From: Doryteuthis pealeii
Taxonomy: Eukaryota > Mollusca > Cephalopoda > Myopsida > Loliginidae
Length of the DNA stretch: 64,000 bases
Direction: 5' to 3'
Assembly: GCA_023376005.1 (NCBI GenBank)
Contig: CM042145.1
Span: 62,145,497-62,209,496, forward strand
Positions 55,165-64,000 of the stretch are shown piece by piece (the stretch's first letter is position 1; each line of letters starts with the position of its first letter). The notes beneath the pieces were generated by a model. That model was not told where the DNA came from. It saw only the letters and a program-made list of their open reading frames with translations, and made no database searches. Position numbers and translations under genes: made by a program.

Positions 55165-55515
55165 TCTTATTATAATGGTGATTCAGTGTTTATGGCAGTG
55201 CTTATGTCACAATATCCTCAGGAATTGTGTAAGTTTATCAATGAGTATTTAATTTATAGTCATAACCAAAATCATTAATACATAGAATAAATCTTATTTA
55301 TTAACGATGTCTATGAAAATCTGAGTTAGATTTGCCTCAAAACAGCCCATGATGTTATTAGTACATTTAAAATCCAGCAATGTGTCTTATATATCACTAA
55401 GAAATAAAGGTTTACATAATATATGGTGTGGTTAATTTGCATATTGGTTTTAACAAAACCGGTTTTAATAAATAATTACTTGATGTTATTGATCTCTAAT
55501 ATTATTGTTATCTCC
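55165..55515 (+). mobile_element. HelB Helitron, 3' truncated
   Basis: 5' TCTTATTATAATGGTGATTC preceded by A. Body matches 17758-18271 up to GATCTCTAATATTATTGTTA; the hairpin and CTAG end are missing. Confidence 0.8.
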
Positions 55516-55795
55516 TTACTCTCCCCTTGTTACACTATCTCAAACACACAGATGAGGTTACTATCCAAAAATGCTAGACAAGATTCAAAACCTTAGTTAT
55601 TAATTTAATTTTTTTGTTTTTTACAAAATGTCTTATAAAAAAAAAAAAGATAATAGCCAGACACACACATAGAATAAATCTGAAAGAAGAGTACAATAAT
55701 TGTACATTCTATTTAAAAACAATAAAAAATAAAAAATAAATATTTGCCAACCTACATTACTGCTTTTTGCCAACTTATTTAATTCATTGCAGATG

Positions 55796-55802
<7 letters not shown>

Positions 55803-55855
<53 letters not shown>
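55803..55855. repeat. TA microsatellite
   Basis: About 26 units, ending at the U repeat. Confidence 0.9.
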
Positions 55856-55856
<1 letters not shown>

Positions 55857-55857
<1 letters not shown>

Positions 55858-56110
55858 CAGATAGGATCGTCAAGGACATGAAGAATTAGAAAATTTGACT
55901 AAGTTCAAATTTGTAATTTTCTTCAGTTGCTTGAATGTTCTTTGCGTTGCAGCCTCTACCCCCCCCCCCAAATCTTTTGAAAGAAAAAGTCCCATATACA
56001 TAATGTATGAGGACAGATGTCCTTTTGTAAGTCGACACCATATGAAATAGGCACCACGAAACAACTGACAAAGTAAGTTTTGACTCTAGTCTTGTTCCAT
56101 TTTCAGAGGA
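55857..56110 (-). repeat. U repeat, unclassified
   Basis: Minus strand TTTCGTGGTGCCTATTTCAT, ATGGTGTCGACTTAC and GGCTGCAACGCAAAGAACAT, ending TTGACGATCCTATCTGAACA. It looks like a dispersed element end, and two short minus frames overlap here. I see no second copy in this window. Confidence 0.35.
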
Positions 56111-56400
56111 GAGTTCAAAAAATAAAAGAAAAAGAAAAAATTCAAGGCTGACTTATCAAGAAAACTAGTTCAACTCATTTCCAAGTAAAAAAAAAAAAAA
56201 AATTTAAAAAAAATAAAAAAAAAGAACTGTGTAAGCAGAAACAAATGATGATGATGATACCACCCACACCACCACCTTTGAAAAGGGGGTTGAATAAAGC
56301 ACTTGTCCACAAGTTTATTTTAAGTGTCTTATTAAAAACATGAAAGAGTTTATACAGATGATTCTGCTTTCCAGATCTGACTGAGCAGTCTATGGTATGC

Positions 56401-56858
56401 AACACTCTACTTTGACCACCCATCTAGCCTAAGTAAGGGCCAAAGAGGTCCCCTCCAATCAATCAGCTGGTCATGTCAAGCCCTAGCACCTATATGATTA
56501 TCGCAACCCCTTTGCAAACCCCCAAACCTTTTTATCATATATATGTTAGAAGGCGGTGGCTGACAGTCTTTATGTTCTGGGTATGACATTAAACTGCATC
56601 TCATGGTGAAGTTCCAAATTTAGAGATCTGGAGAGTGTCGAGTACCTCATTATCGTTATTACTCCCAGATCCACTCTGACCCAGAGTTGTAGTACCTTTT
56701 AGGGTCCCATCTATGGGTACAATAGAAAGAATGAGTTTTAAAAAGAATTGAGTTTAATAGAAAAAAAAAAGAAATACTCATCAAGAATGAATAGAAAATG
56801 TCTTCTGTATAAAATAACCCAACAGGGTTCAATATGCCGTAAAATCCAACCAACCAAT
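56401..56858 (+). mobile_element. F-element copy
   Basis: CATCTAGCCTAAGTAAGGGC, AACCTTTTTATCATATATAT, GGGTCCCATCTATGGG, and the tail CAACAGGGTTCAATATGCCG then AATCCAACCAACC. Confidence 0.75.
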
Positions 56859-57255
56859 AATCCAGACCCTTTCATCTTAGTATGCAGAAAAACTTAGTAT
56901 CCCAAAAGTGAATCTGTTTGCTTAATTCTTAAAACCAACACAAAATACATCATTTTTCTACTGTAAAAACAAAAAGCAAAATAGAAATTTTCTTGTATTC
57001 AATGTTTTAAACATCAATTGCAACCGAAACAACATCCTTTGCACTTGGGTTTTGTTTGGGTTTTTTTATGATACACACACACACACAACACACACACACA
57101 CACAGAGTCCAGATTGAATTGAATGCAATGACCCTGCATTAAATGGATTATAGCAGAGATCAGCAGCAATGAGGAAGATGAAAATCACTGTGTTTTATAG
57201 AAAAATGATTAAAATAAAACCTCTAAATATGTTTTATGGTAGATAAAAATAAAGT
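56859..57255. other. Unassigned; CA repeat
   Basis: CA tract at 57072-57104. Nothing else. Confidence 0.5.
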
Positions 57256-57340
57256 ATGTATTTACTAAATTCTTCTGCCACAGACAGGATGTGACACAAG
57301 GTCAACTTTTTAAATAGAGTACTAATGGTTTGCATTCAGT

Positions 57341-57343
<3 letters not shown>
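57256..57343 (-). mobile_element. SINE-D 3' fragment
   Basis: TTTACTAAATTCTTCTGCCA ... GACACAAGGTCAACTTTTTA; a TA tract follows at 57344. Confidence 0.6.

Positions 57344-57398
<55 letters not shown>
57344..57398. repeat. TA microsatellite
   Basis: About 27 units. Confidence 0.9.
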
Positions 57399-57400
<2 letters not shown>

Positions 57401-57625
57401 TTCTACGCATACATACACATATGTTCAAAAGGGTTGGGGGTTTGGGGGGGTAATACAAGTTTAAAACTATTCCTATGCCTGCATTTGAAAATTATCTCAT
57501 TTCTCTTATTAAGAAGCTTTTCTTTTTTTTTATACTGAATTATTTTTTTTTTTCTTCCCGACAAAAATGTCATTTATTCCTCAAGCCTGTAGGTGTTGTA
57601 CATCCTTTGACAATTTACCAGTTTA

Positions 57626-57752
57626 TTATTTTAAATAGAAAATAGAAACAAAATATCAGGCATGCAAACAAAAGATCATCATCAGGATAAAGAAGATGAT
57701 GATCTCTTGTTTTCATGCCTGATGTTTCAATTTTATTTTATATTTAAAATAA
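57626..57752. repeat. Hairpin element with ~57-base arms
   Basis: AAATATCAGGCATGCAAACA-AAAGATCATCATC mirrors GATGATGATCTCTTGTTTTC-ATGCCTGATGTTT, with 12 bases between the arms and several mismatches outward. Confidence 0.75.
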
Positions 57753-58615
57753 TTTTAAATAGAATAACATGTGTATAAACAAATTTTGATCGAAACACGA
57801 GTTGACAAATAACAATAATAAATTTCATCCATACCAAAGTATACATATTTTTCTTCCAATTATCTTTTCCACACACACAAATTGCAATAGTTCTTTCTTC
57901 ACACAAGGAAATGTAGAGCACAATCACCTACAGTTGCTGTTGGCCACAACAAAATATCATAACAGAGATTGAATACAAAAAAAAAAGTGGAAAGAAACAA
58001 ATTGAATATGAAGTTTCTTCTCTGCCGTTCTAAATTCTTGTCAAAGTTCCAAAATCAAAAACTTTGATTGAAGAGTTGAAAATCAGAGAAAAGTTATCAA
58101 TAAGCAACGGTCTACAAAATAACAACAAATACAAAAACAGACAGAAAACCTATTAGCAAATGTCTGGTCAACAACAAAACAGGATTTGTTTTTTTTTTTT
58201 TTTTGTTTTTTTTTGTTTTTTTTTTTTTTTTTTGTTTTTTTTTGTTTTTTGTTTTTTTTTTGGGGGGGGTCTGACTGGCATCAGACTTAATTGTAACATC
58301 TGCTTCTCAGTCAATAATTTTCACAAAAGATTTACTTCATGACGACATACAACAAAAATCATCTCAAGTCGACCATAGCTACTCACAATTTCTATAGCAA
58401 CAGATATTCTTTAAACGAAATAGACTTAATAAAATATAGGATGTAATTACACAAGTCATTTGAAATTAATAATGATGCTCTTCAGAAACATCTAACTAAA
58501 ATGAAAATAATTAAAATGGTTTAATTTATAATTTATTTGAAATAAAAACATCTAGTGAAAGCAAAACTCTAAAATACATACATACATACATACATATACA
58601 AATACATGTATATCT
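57753..58615. other. Unassigned; T-rich block
   Basis: 58186-58261 is almost pure T broken by single G, followed by eight G (58262-58269). CATA repeats near 58577-58597. Confidence 0.5.
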
Positions 58616-58720
58616 GGGTTAAGGTAGCATGGACATGGAGTCAACACTACCTTAACTCAAATATTAACACAGTATCAATGATATTGAGCATTATCTGCTT
58701 AGAAATATAGCACCCATATT
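58616..58720. repeat. T hairpin family
   Basis: GGGTTAAGGTAG and CTACCTTAACTC close a stem of 58616-58659; AGCATGGACATG and AAATATAGCACCCATATTAT match 48058-48150. Confidence 0.55.
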
Positions 58721-58726
58721 ATCTTT

Positions 58727-58853
58727 TTACCAGCCCCTATGCATGAGCAGGATGTGACACAACATCAATTTCTTGAGCTGAGTTTAACAGGTTTGAATTC
58801 AGTTTTCCTTCTCCTAGTGGTTACCTATCCAAGGTTAAAGAGCCAAGTCTGCC
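58727..58853 (-). mobile_element. SINE-D 3' half
   Basis: TTACCAGCCCCTATGCATGA, GTTTAACAGGTTTGAATTCA, TATCCAAGGTTAAAGAGCC. A TA tract (58855-58880) replaces the 5' half. Confidence 0.7.
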
Positions 58854-58928
58854 TATATATATATATATATATATATATAGGAAGTTTGGTATGTATGTGT
58901 CGATGTATAACTCCAAAATGGGGAGGTC

Positions 58929-59112
58929 ACTCAGATGGGATCCTAACAGGTGCTACCACCATGAGTCAAGTGGACCTGGGAGTAATGGTAATTGATGGGT
59001 AGTCTCCAATCCTCAGAGCTCCAAAACTAAAGCCTCACCATCAGATGCAGTTTAGTGTCATACTCAGGACACCCCTTTTTTATTGGGAGGAGTTCTTACC
59101 CCTCTGTAGGCG
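58929..59112 (-). mobile_element. F-element middle part
   Basis: ACTCAGATGGGATCCTAACA, GTGGACCTGGGAGTAATGG, CACCATCAGATGCAGTTTA, then GAGTTCTTACCCCTCTG; the tail is missing. Confidence 0.7.
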
Positions 59113-59172
59113 AGGCGATACAACCCAACCCCCAACAATAAATTGATATGCCCTATCAATCTTTTGATTTAA

Positions 59173-59306
59173 GGAACAGTAATACCAACATCTAGTTCAT
59201 GCCAAGAAGTGAAAATTAAATTAAATTTGGATGATGATCTGATACTTGTATCTATAACACAACATAGCAAAATTTCTGTTCGGGCAATGACATTAAAGGA
59301 CTCAAA
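59173..59306 (+). CDS. Possible host coding exon, C2-like
   Basis: After a pyrimidine-rich run ending TTTTGATTTAAG (59173) an open frame reads TVIPTSSSCQEVKIKLNLDD, DLILVSITQHSKISVRAMTL and KDSNL, then stop TAA at 59304-59306. Composition is balanced and free of simple repeats, unlike nearly all other frames here. The alternating strand pattern EVKIKLNLDDDLILVSI recalls the first strands of C2 domains; this is a weak analogy. It may be a terminal exon, an internal exon with a donor at TTT|GTAAAA, or a gene fragment. The minus-strand frame 59169-59432 is its antisense. Confidence 0.35.
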
Positions 59307-59410
59307 TTTGTAAAACACCAATTTTGAATTCAATTTGCAACTTAAATGTGGGATTTGCATTAAGAACATAAGTGATATATGCAAAACTCTAAAAGTACAT
59401 ATACATATAT

Positions 59411-59447
59411 GTGGAGAAAGGTAGACAAACACGGGATGTTATAGAAA
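59411..59447 (+). mobile_element. PLE-K terminal end
   Basis: GTGGAGAAAGGTAGACAAAC then ACGGGATGTTATAGAAA matches 31819-31855 and lies directly before the Penelope RT fragment. Confidence 0.65.
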
Positions 59448-59451
59448 ATCC

Positions 59452-59604
59452 CTAGCTAGCCTAGACATAAAATCACTTTACACAAACATACCTGTAGACA
59501 AATGCCTAAATAGACTAGAAAAACATCTTGCCACAAATATACCCAACTATCATGTCCCCCTCACTCTCCAGAAAATAATCAAAATATGTAGACTATGCAC
59601 ATTA
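59452..59604 (+). pseudogene. Penelope-like reverse transcriptase fragment
   Basis: The plus-strand frame, without a start codon, reads LASLDIKSLYTNIPVDKCLN, RLEKHLATNIPNYHVPLTLQ and KIIKICRLCT. SLDIKSLYTNIPV matches RT motif A of Penelope-like elements (consensus-like S-xDVxSLFTNIP). The fragment ends in a TA/CA repeat after about 50 codons. Adjacent 59411-59447 is the PLE-K end, which ties that repeat family to Penelope-like elements. Not functional. Confidence 0.8.
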
Positions 59605-59662
59605 TATATATATATATATATACACACATACACATACACACACACACACACATGTATATATA
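59603..59662. repeat. TA/CA/TA microsatellite
   Basis: Separates the RT fragment from the I-element tail. Confidence 0.85.
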
Positions 59663-59760
59663 TCCCCCTAGCTATGGTTGAATAGTACCACAATTTTTTT
59701 TCTACAAAGATGGCTTTGGCATTAAATAACCCACACATATTGATATGCCATTAAACAAAG
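59663..59760 (+). mobile_element. I-element 3' tail
   Basis: CCCCTAGCTATGGTTGAATA, GATGGCTTTGGCATTAAATA, ACCC, then TTGATATGCCATTAAACAAA. Confidence 0.65.
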
Positions 59761-60256
59761 AAACTGAAACCAAACCTATTTATCAAGTACTTTCCATATT
59801 TTCCTTTAATTATAAATTTTATGAATAGGATCTGACTTTATACTGAGCTTAAGGCCGACCAAAGACAGCCTTTAAGTGAGCTGTACTAAATGACATATCT
59901 TTTTCTTACATTGTATTCATGTTCACCCAAATCATTGCAATTTCTTAAAGGGAGGTAACTATTAAATAGTAATTATAGTGTACTTATTAAGTTCAAAGGA
60001 ATAAATAAGGGTAATGTAAATTCTCTAAACAGGAAGTCAGTTGACACAGAGCTTTTATGAATGCCAAAGACAACCTTTAAGCAATCACTGAAATATACTG
60101 GAAAGAATCTTTTTTACAAGTTGAGACATTTACTTTTTTTTCAAAATGAATAGAAAGAACTATTTACAAAATAGATATTGTGAGAAAGTTTATGCCTTTT
60201 TTCAAAAGATATTTACAGGAATAGATTTTAATATAGCTGAAGTGAAATGAAATGCA
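59761..60256. other. Unassigned; internal duplicated motif
   Basis: CCAAAGACAGCCTTTAAG (59868) and CCAAAGACAACCTTTAAG (60063) recur; AAAGGGAGGTAACTATT at 59946. No family assigned. Confidence 0.45.
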
Positions 60257-60729
60257 TCTATATTAATACTCAGGTTCCTTAAAAGTACAACCGTTATCAT
60301 CTTGCAACACCCTGTGGTTAAAAATGAGAGCGTCAAAATTGCCCAAGATGAAATACAAAAATGTGTTGCTTATCTGCCAAATTCTTATTTATAAGTGTCA
60401 TCACCTCACCTAAATAATGGACCATTCTGTTTTTATTAGAAAGAAAGAAGAAAAAGGACATGCTACACAGAAAAAATATAATAATGATAATTATTATATA
60501 ATAAAAAGATAGAGAGGGGGGTGTACGCAGAAGTAATAATGCTAATCAGTTTCAATGAAAAAATGAAAAGGATAGATAGAAAAAAAAAGAATGAGAGAGA
60601 GAGCTAAATTAAATCCAGATTATTATACTTTTTACATATTGAACTAATTAGCAATAACTCTTAAGTAAACATATCAAACATTGTAATAATTAAATTATCA
60701 TACTGTGGTATATTCACAGGTCCTGCTAG
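60257..60729 (+). mobile_element. HelA Helitron, full length
   Basis: 5' TCTATATTAATACTCAGGTT preceded by A; hairpin CTGTGGTATATTCACAG (60703-60719, one mismatch); 3' GGTCCTGCTAG followed by T. 473 bases; best reference copy of the family. Confidence 0.9.
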
Positions 60730-60770
60730 TCTTAATAACAAACAGCTAAGACTACAATAACAATGTAAGT

Positions 60771-61050
60771 GCTCATGGTGTAATGGTTATCATAGGAAAT
60801 GGACACTGCAACAGGAGTTCAAATCCTGGATGAGGCTGGGAGCATTTCACCTAGTACTAATACCTTTAAAAAGGGTATGCATCTAACTATTCTCTCTCCA
60901 GCTATGAGTAAATAATACTGCACACTAGGTTCTTTAACCTTGGTATGGCTACCAGTCTAGGAAAAAGAAAACTTAGTTCATACCTGTTAAATTCAGTTTA
61001 AAAAATTGACCAAGTGTCACATCCTGCTTGTGCAAGGGGTTAGTAAATAT
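60771..61050 (+). mobile_element. SINE-D, complete
   Basis: Head CATGGTGTAATGGTTATCAT, B box GAGTTCAAATCCTGGATGAG, body CTCTCCAGCTATGAGTAAAT, 3' end TTGTGCAAGGGGTTAGTAAA. Confidence 0.85.
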
Positions 61051-61089
61051 ATTTACTAAATATATAAGGCTACAATGACATAGAGGGGG

Positions 61090-61395
61090 GGGGGAATAGA
61101 TATTTGAGTCAACAGTCTTCGTCTTCGAACAGCAGCTGAAAATCCGTCGTTGTCGTCGTCAAAATAATCTTTACTGACTGCCGTCCCACGTAGGCCGAAT
61201 TCTTGTCACGTCACGCTCCACTTGCTTTGGTTATTTTATGGGCATATTACCCAAACATCTGGGCACATCAGTCAAACCTTGCATCTGTCCAGTGCCTAAA
61301 TCGCATTTATTTTTGCATGCGGGAGGACGCGGTTTTGATTCCGGCAAGCAAGACAATGTCTTGCTCTTTTTCCTTTCTCGTTCTCCGTCATATAT
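61090..61395. other. CpG-richer patch with tRNA-like B box
   Basis: Unusually many CG dinucleotides for this window (GTCTTCGTCTTCG, CCGTCGTTGTCGTCGTC, GGGAGGACGCGG). GGTTTTGATTCCGGCA then AAGACAATGTCTTGCTC resembles the B-box and following part of another SINE class. It could be a young SINE or a small regulatory or CpG-rich element. Frame 61203-61481 has no recognised domain. Confidence 0.4.
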
Positions 61396-61523
61396 ATATA
61401 TCTTTTAAGAGTTCAATTTTCAGTAAGTCTAACATACTATACCCATACTCCTTGCATGGTACTATACATTATCTGCAATAGTATATTAATATATAAACAA
61501 GAATATAAGAATAGTATATTCTG

Positions 61524-61556
<33 letters not shown>

Positions 61557-62016
61557 AGTGGGGGGGGGTATTTGAGTGGGAGGCACCATTCCATATATCT
61601 GTGACTTGGTGGAGTGAAGACTACAATTAAATCCACCAACAGTGACACAAAGTTGTCTACTTTGAATTGTACTAATTAGTTAATGAAGGGATATCCATGA
61701 TTACAGGATAACTGTCAGCAATGTCAAGTACTGATTACATGCTCCAAATGTTTGGGAGTTCCCCCCCCTCATCCTTTTCCTCCTCACACTCAATATTCTA
61801 AACAAAAATCTTCCTCCTCTTCCTCCTTTTTTCTCCTCTCTCTCAATCACCTTTATTATATTTCTTTACATTCACTTCCTTTATCAACAACAATTCAATT
61901 ATCTTTTTTTCTCTGAATGAACCCATCTCTCTATTCCAACACTTTCTTTGTAACACATCATGGAATTCTGTTCCAGCCTCTCTCTAAAATCACTAAGAAA
62001 TTTTAGAAAGGGAGAG
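61396..62016. other. Unassigned; GA repeat
   Basis: GA tract 61530-61556 followed by G tract. CTCTCTCTAAAATCACT at 61980 is an inverted piece of the next minisatellite. Confidence 0.5.
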
Positions 62017-62036
62017 ATGGGCTTGGATATTGATTT

Positions 62037-62082
<46 letters not shown>

Positions 62083-62310
62083 GATGAGGGTCTGGGATGG
62101 GATAGTGATTTGAGAGAAAGAGAGAGAGAGAGAGAGATGGGGGTCTTGCATAGTGATTTTAGCGAGAGAAAGAGAGATGGGGATCTGGGATAGTTATTTT
62201 AGAGAGAGAAAGAGAGATGGGGGTCTTGCATAGTGATTTTAGAAAGAGAGAGAGTGAGCCCTCTCTCTAAAATTGCTATCCAGCCCCCCACACACACACA
62301 CAAAAATCCC
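62017..62310. repeat. GA-containing minisatellite with inverted flank
   Basis: Units of about 48 bases (GATGGGGGTCTTGCATAGTG, ATTTTAGAGAGAG) repeat five times to about 62258, the first two with GACA and longer GA arrays. At 62262-62290 CTCTCTCTAAAATTGCTATC and AGCCCCC are the same unit inverted. Confidence 0.8.
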
Positions 62311-62823
62311 TATCCAATCCCCCCCCCGTTTTTCCCCCTATAAATCCATCAATTCAACCCTTTTATCTCTTTATCCCTGTATATCTTTCTAACCCAATCC
62401 TTTTGTTCCCCTTTCAAATAAAACAAACATTTTTCTATCAACAACAATATTGATTGTTATCTCAGCATATCCATCACTTTAGTCACTACATAAATAAATT
62501 TGCAACTCCATTTTGTTAACTATTTATTTGACTAAGCCAAGTTTAAAAACAAACTCAAAAGGTTTGACCTAAAATACCTTTCTACTTATCTCATAGAAAT
62601 GCAATCACAAGTCAACACTGCTTGACAAGTAAAACCTAACTCTTAGGTTCAGAGGAAAATCTTCATAAAATCTGGCATATGAACTCATTTCACCTCAAGG
62701 AGTGTTTTAATGCTATTTACAGGTTGATAGAATAGGTTTTGCGTAAAATTGATCAGGTCTAATTCAACCAGAAAGCAAATAAAATTGCCATCTGTTGGAG
62801 CATCTCACCCCTTTTACCCCCAC

Positions 62824-62859
<36 letters not shown>

Positions 62860-63500
62860 ACATTGGGGCACAGACATTTTGGAAGAAAAATAAGACTGAA
62901 CTCATTCATACAGAAAGCAAATAGAATAAATTTTTGTATATAATAATTTTTTATCCCAGACAACCTCAGGTTCTCTTTGTTAGTCTTTAATATTTTGACA
63001 GTGCGCATGTATGCATAGTTGGTTGTGCAATCAAGCAGACAGTTAATTTTGTTATTTTGTACTTAGAAAACTTGGATAGTTGAATTAGTGAAATAAAAAA
63101 AAGTTACTGCAACTATTTTTGCATCAAATAGAAATCTGTTTTTATAACATTATTTGGAGGTTTGTTTTTGCCTTTTTTTTTTTTTTTTTTTTTTTTTTGT
63201 AGAATACATAGGGATGAATAAGCTTGTCCCTAATAAATTAAGAGGAGAAGAAGAAAAAAAAAAAAAGAAAAAAAAAAATTCTCCAGAAAGTATTGGTGAA
63301 AAATTCATATAAATTTCCTTATGGACCATAACAAGTAGTGGAATGAAGTATAAAATTGATAAAATTATACATTCAAAGAAAAGATAACATTATAATATGA
63401 TTTATGATGCAAATAAATATTTAAAAAAGAAAAATGCTCAGTACCCCCAGCTGTTGCAGCAGTCTTCTAAAGTAAAGAGTGAAGATAGAATTTGTTAATG
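62311..63500. other. Unassigned; homopolymers
   Basis: A tract 62826-62858, T tract 63173-63199. No gene or family recognised. Confidence 0.5.
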
Positions 63501-63501
63501 A

Positions 63502-63552
63502 TTGATTGATTTTGACAGCATATCAACCCATCTAGGGTTATTTTATGCATAG
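63502..63552 (-). mobile_element. F-element tail scrap
   Basis: ATTGATTTTGACAGCATATC, AACCCATC, AGGGTTATTTTATGC. Confidence 0.55.
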
Positions 63553-63672
63553 AGGTTAGGGAATTGTGTTCATATTTACATTTTTGTGTAGTTGTTTAAA
63601 GTTTTGTTTTTTTTTTGTTTTTTTTTTTTTACAGTCCTATTAACTATAAATAATTTTTAAACAGTTCTATTT

Positions 63673-63985
63673 GACAGCGCCATGCTATCGAGAACTCAGG
63701 TTTCCGACACCCAGTGGTATTAGGGCCAGAACTCAACTACAGGGACTCTGGTGAAAATTCAAAGGGTGTCTCCATCATCATCAGGAATCAATGGCTTTTG
63801 GTGCACTTGTCACTGCATCTTTGGAAAATCAGCAGCAAATAAGGGCATCTCCTTTCCCTGATCGGGATATGCATGTGGGGTTTGGGGGACCGCTTATGAA
63901 TTTTCTATTCTTTTATTACTCCTTTTGGATGGAACCAGCTCAACCGACCCAGGGTGAAAGCCGTCACAAAAAAGAGAGAAACTGA
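63673..63985 (+). mobile_element. G-element copy
   Basis: CACCCAGTGGTATTAGGGCC, GGAATCAATGGCTTTTGGTG, TTTCCCTGATCGGGATATGC, then ACCAGCTCAACCGACCCAGG and GTGAAAGCCGTCACAAAAA. The frame at 63791 lies inside it and is not a gene. Confidence 0.75.
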
Positions 63986-64000
63986 AAATTAAATAGTTGA

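Overview
This is a gene-poor, strongly AT-rich piece of a large metazoan genome. It contains spliceosomal-type sequence and no bacterial-style operons. It is packed with microsatellites (TA, CA/GT, GA), homopolymer tracts and layered transposable-element relics. The mix of tRNA-derived SINEs, non-autonomous Helitrons, Penelope-like elements (PLEs), mariner relics and several LINE tails fits a mollusc. My best guess is a cephalopod such as an octopus, from general familiarity with its repeat families and not from any search.

Family names below are local labels. HelA and HelB are two non-autonomous Helitron families with 5'-TC, a 3' hairpin, a CTAG-type terminus and A/T flanks. SINE-D and SINE-E are two tRNA-headed SINEs. 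The I-element is a tRNA-headed SINE or LINE fragment with a conserved tail. The F-element is a retrotransposed repeat whose 3' tail matches the I-element tail. The G-element is a fourth dispersed repeat. PLE-K marks Penelope-like terminal repeats with hammerhead-like cores. M, T and U are minor families. F-element strand is set by taking the shared tail as its 3' end.

Layout. 1-660: two long palindromes set in TA repeats. 1.2-5.1 kb: HelA, I, F, G, SINE-E and a LINE C-terminal relic, with a 130-base direct repeat around one F copy. 5.5-11.5 kb: HelA and HelB cluster, one HelB copy carrying a GC-richer cargo. 12-16.5 kb: G, PLE, F, SINE-D, SINE-E and LINE relics. 17-28 kb: MITEs, HelB, HelA and SINE-E. 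28.2-29.4 kb: a decayed mariner containing an F insertion with a 12-base target duplication. 30-46 kb: F, SINE-D, PLE, HelA, LINE and MITE relics. 46.7-47.3 kb: an internally deleted mariner-like element. 48-61 kb: SINEs, PLEs, LINE tail, HelB, HelA and a Penelope reverse-transcriptase fragment at 59.45-59.6 kb. 61-64 kb: a CpG-richer patch, GA minisatellites and a G copy.

No complete host gene is visible. Three short stretches look like possible host coding exons (59173-59306 +, 37000-37186 -, 53905-53974 -) and are given low confidence. The window is best read as intergenic or intronic. Nearly all long open frames are artefacts of microsatellites or transposon relics. All boundaries were read by eye and may be off by several bases.
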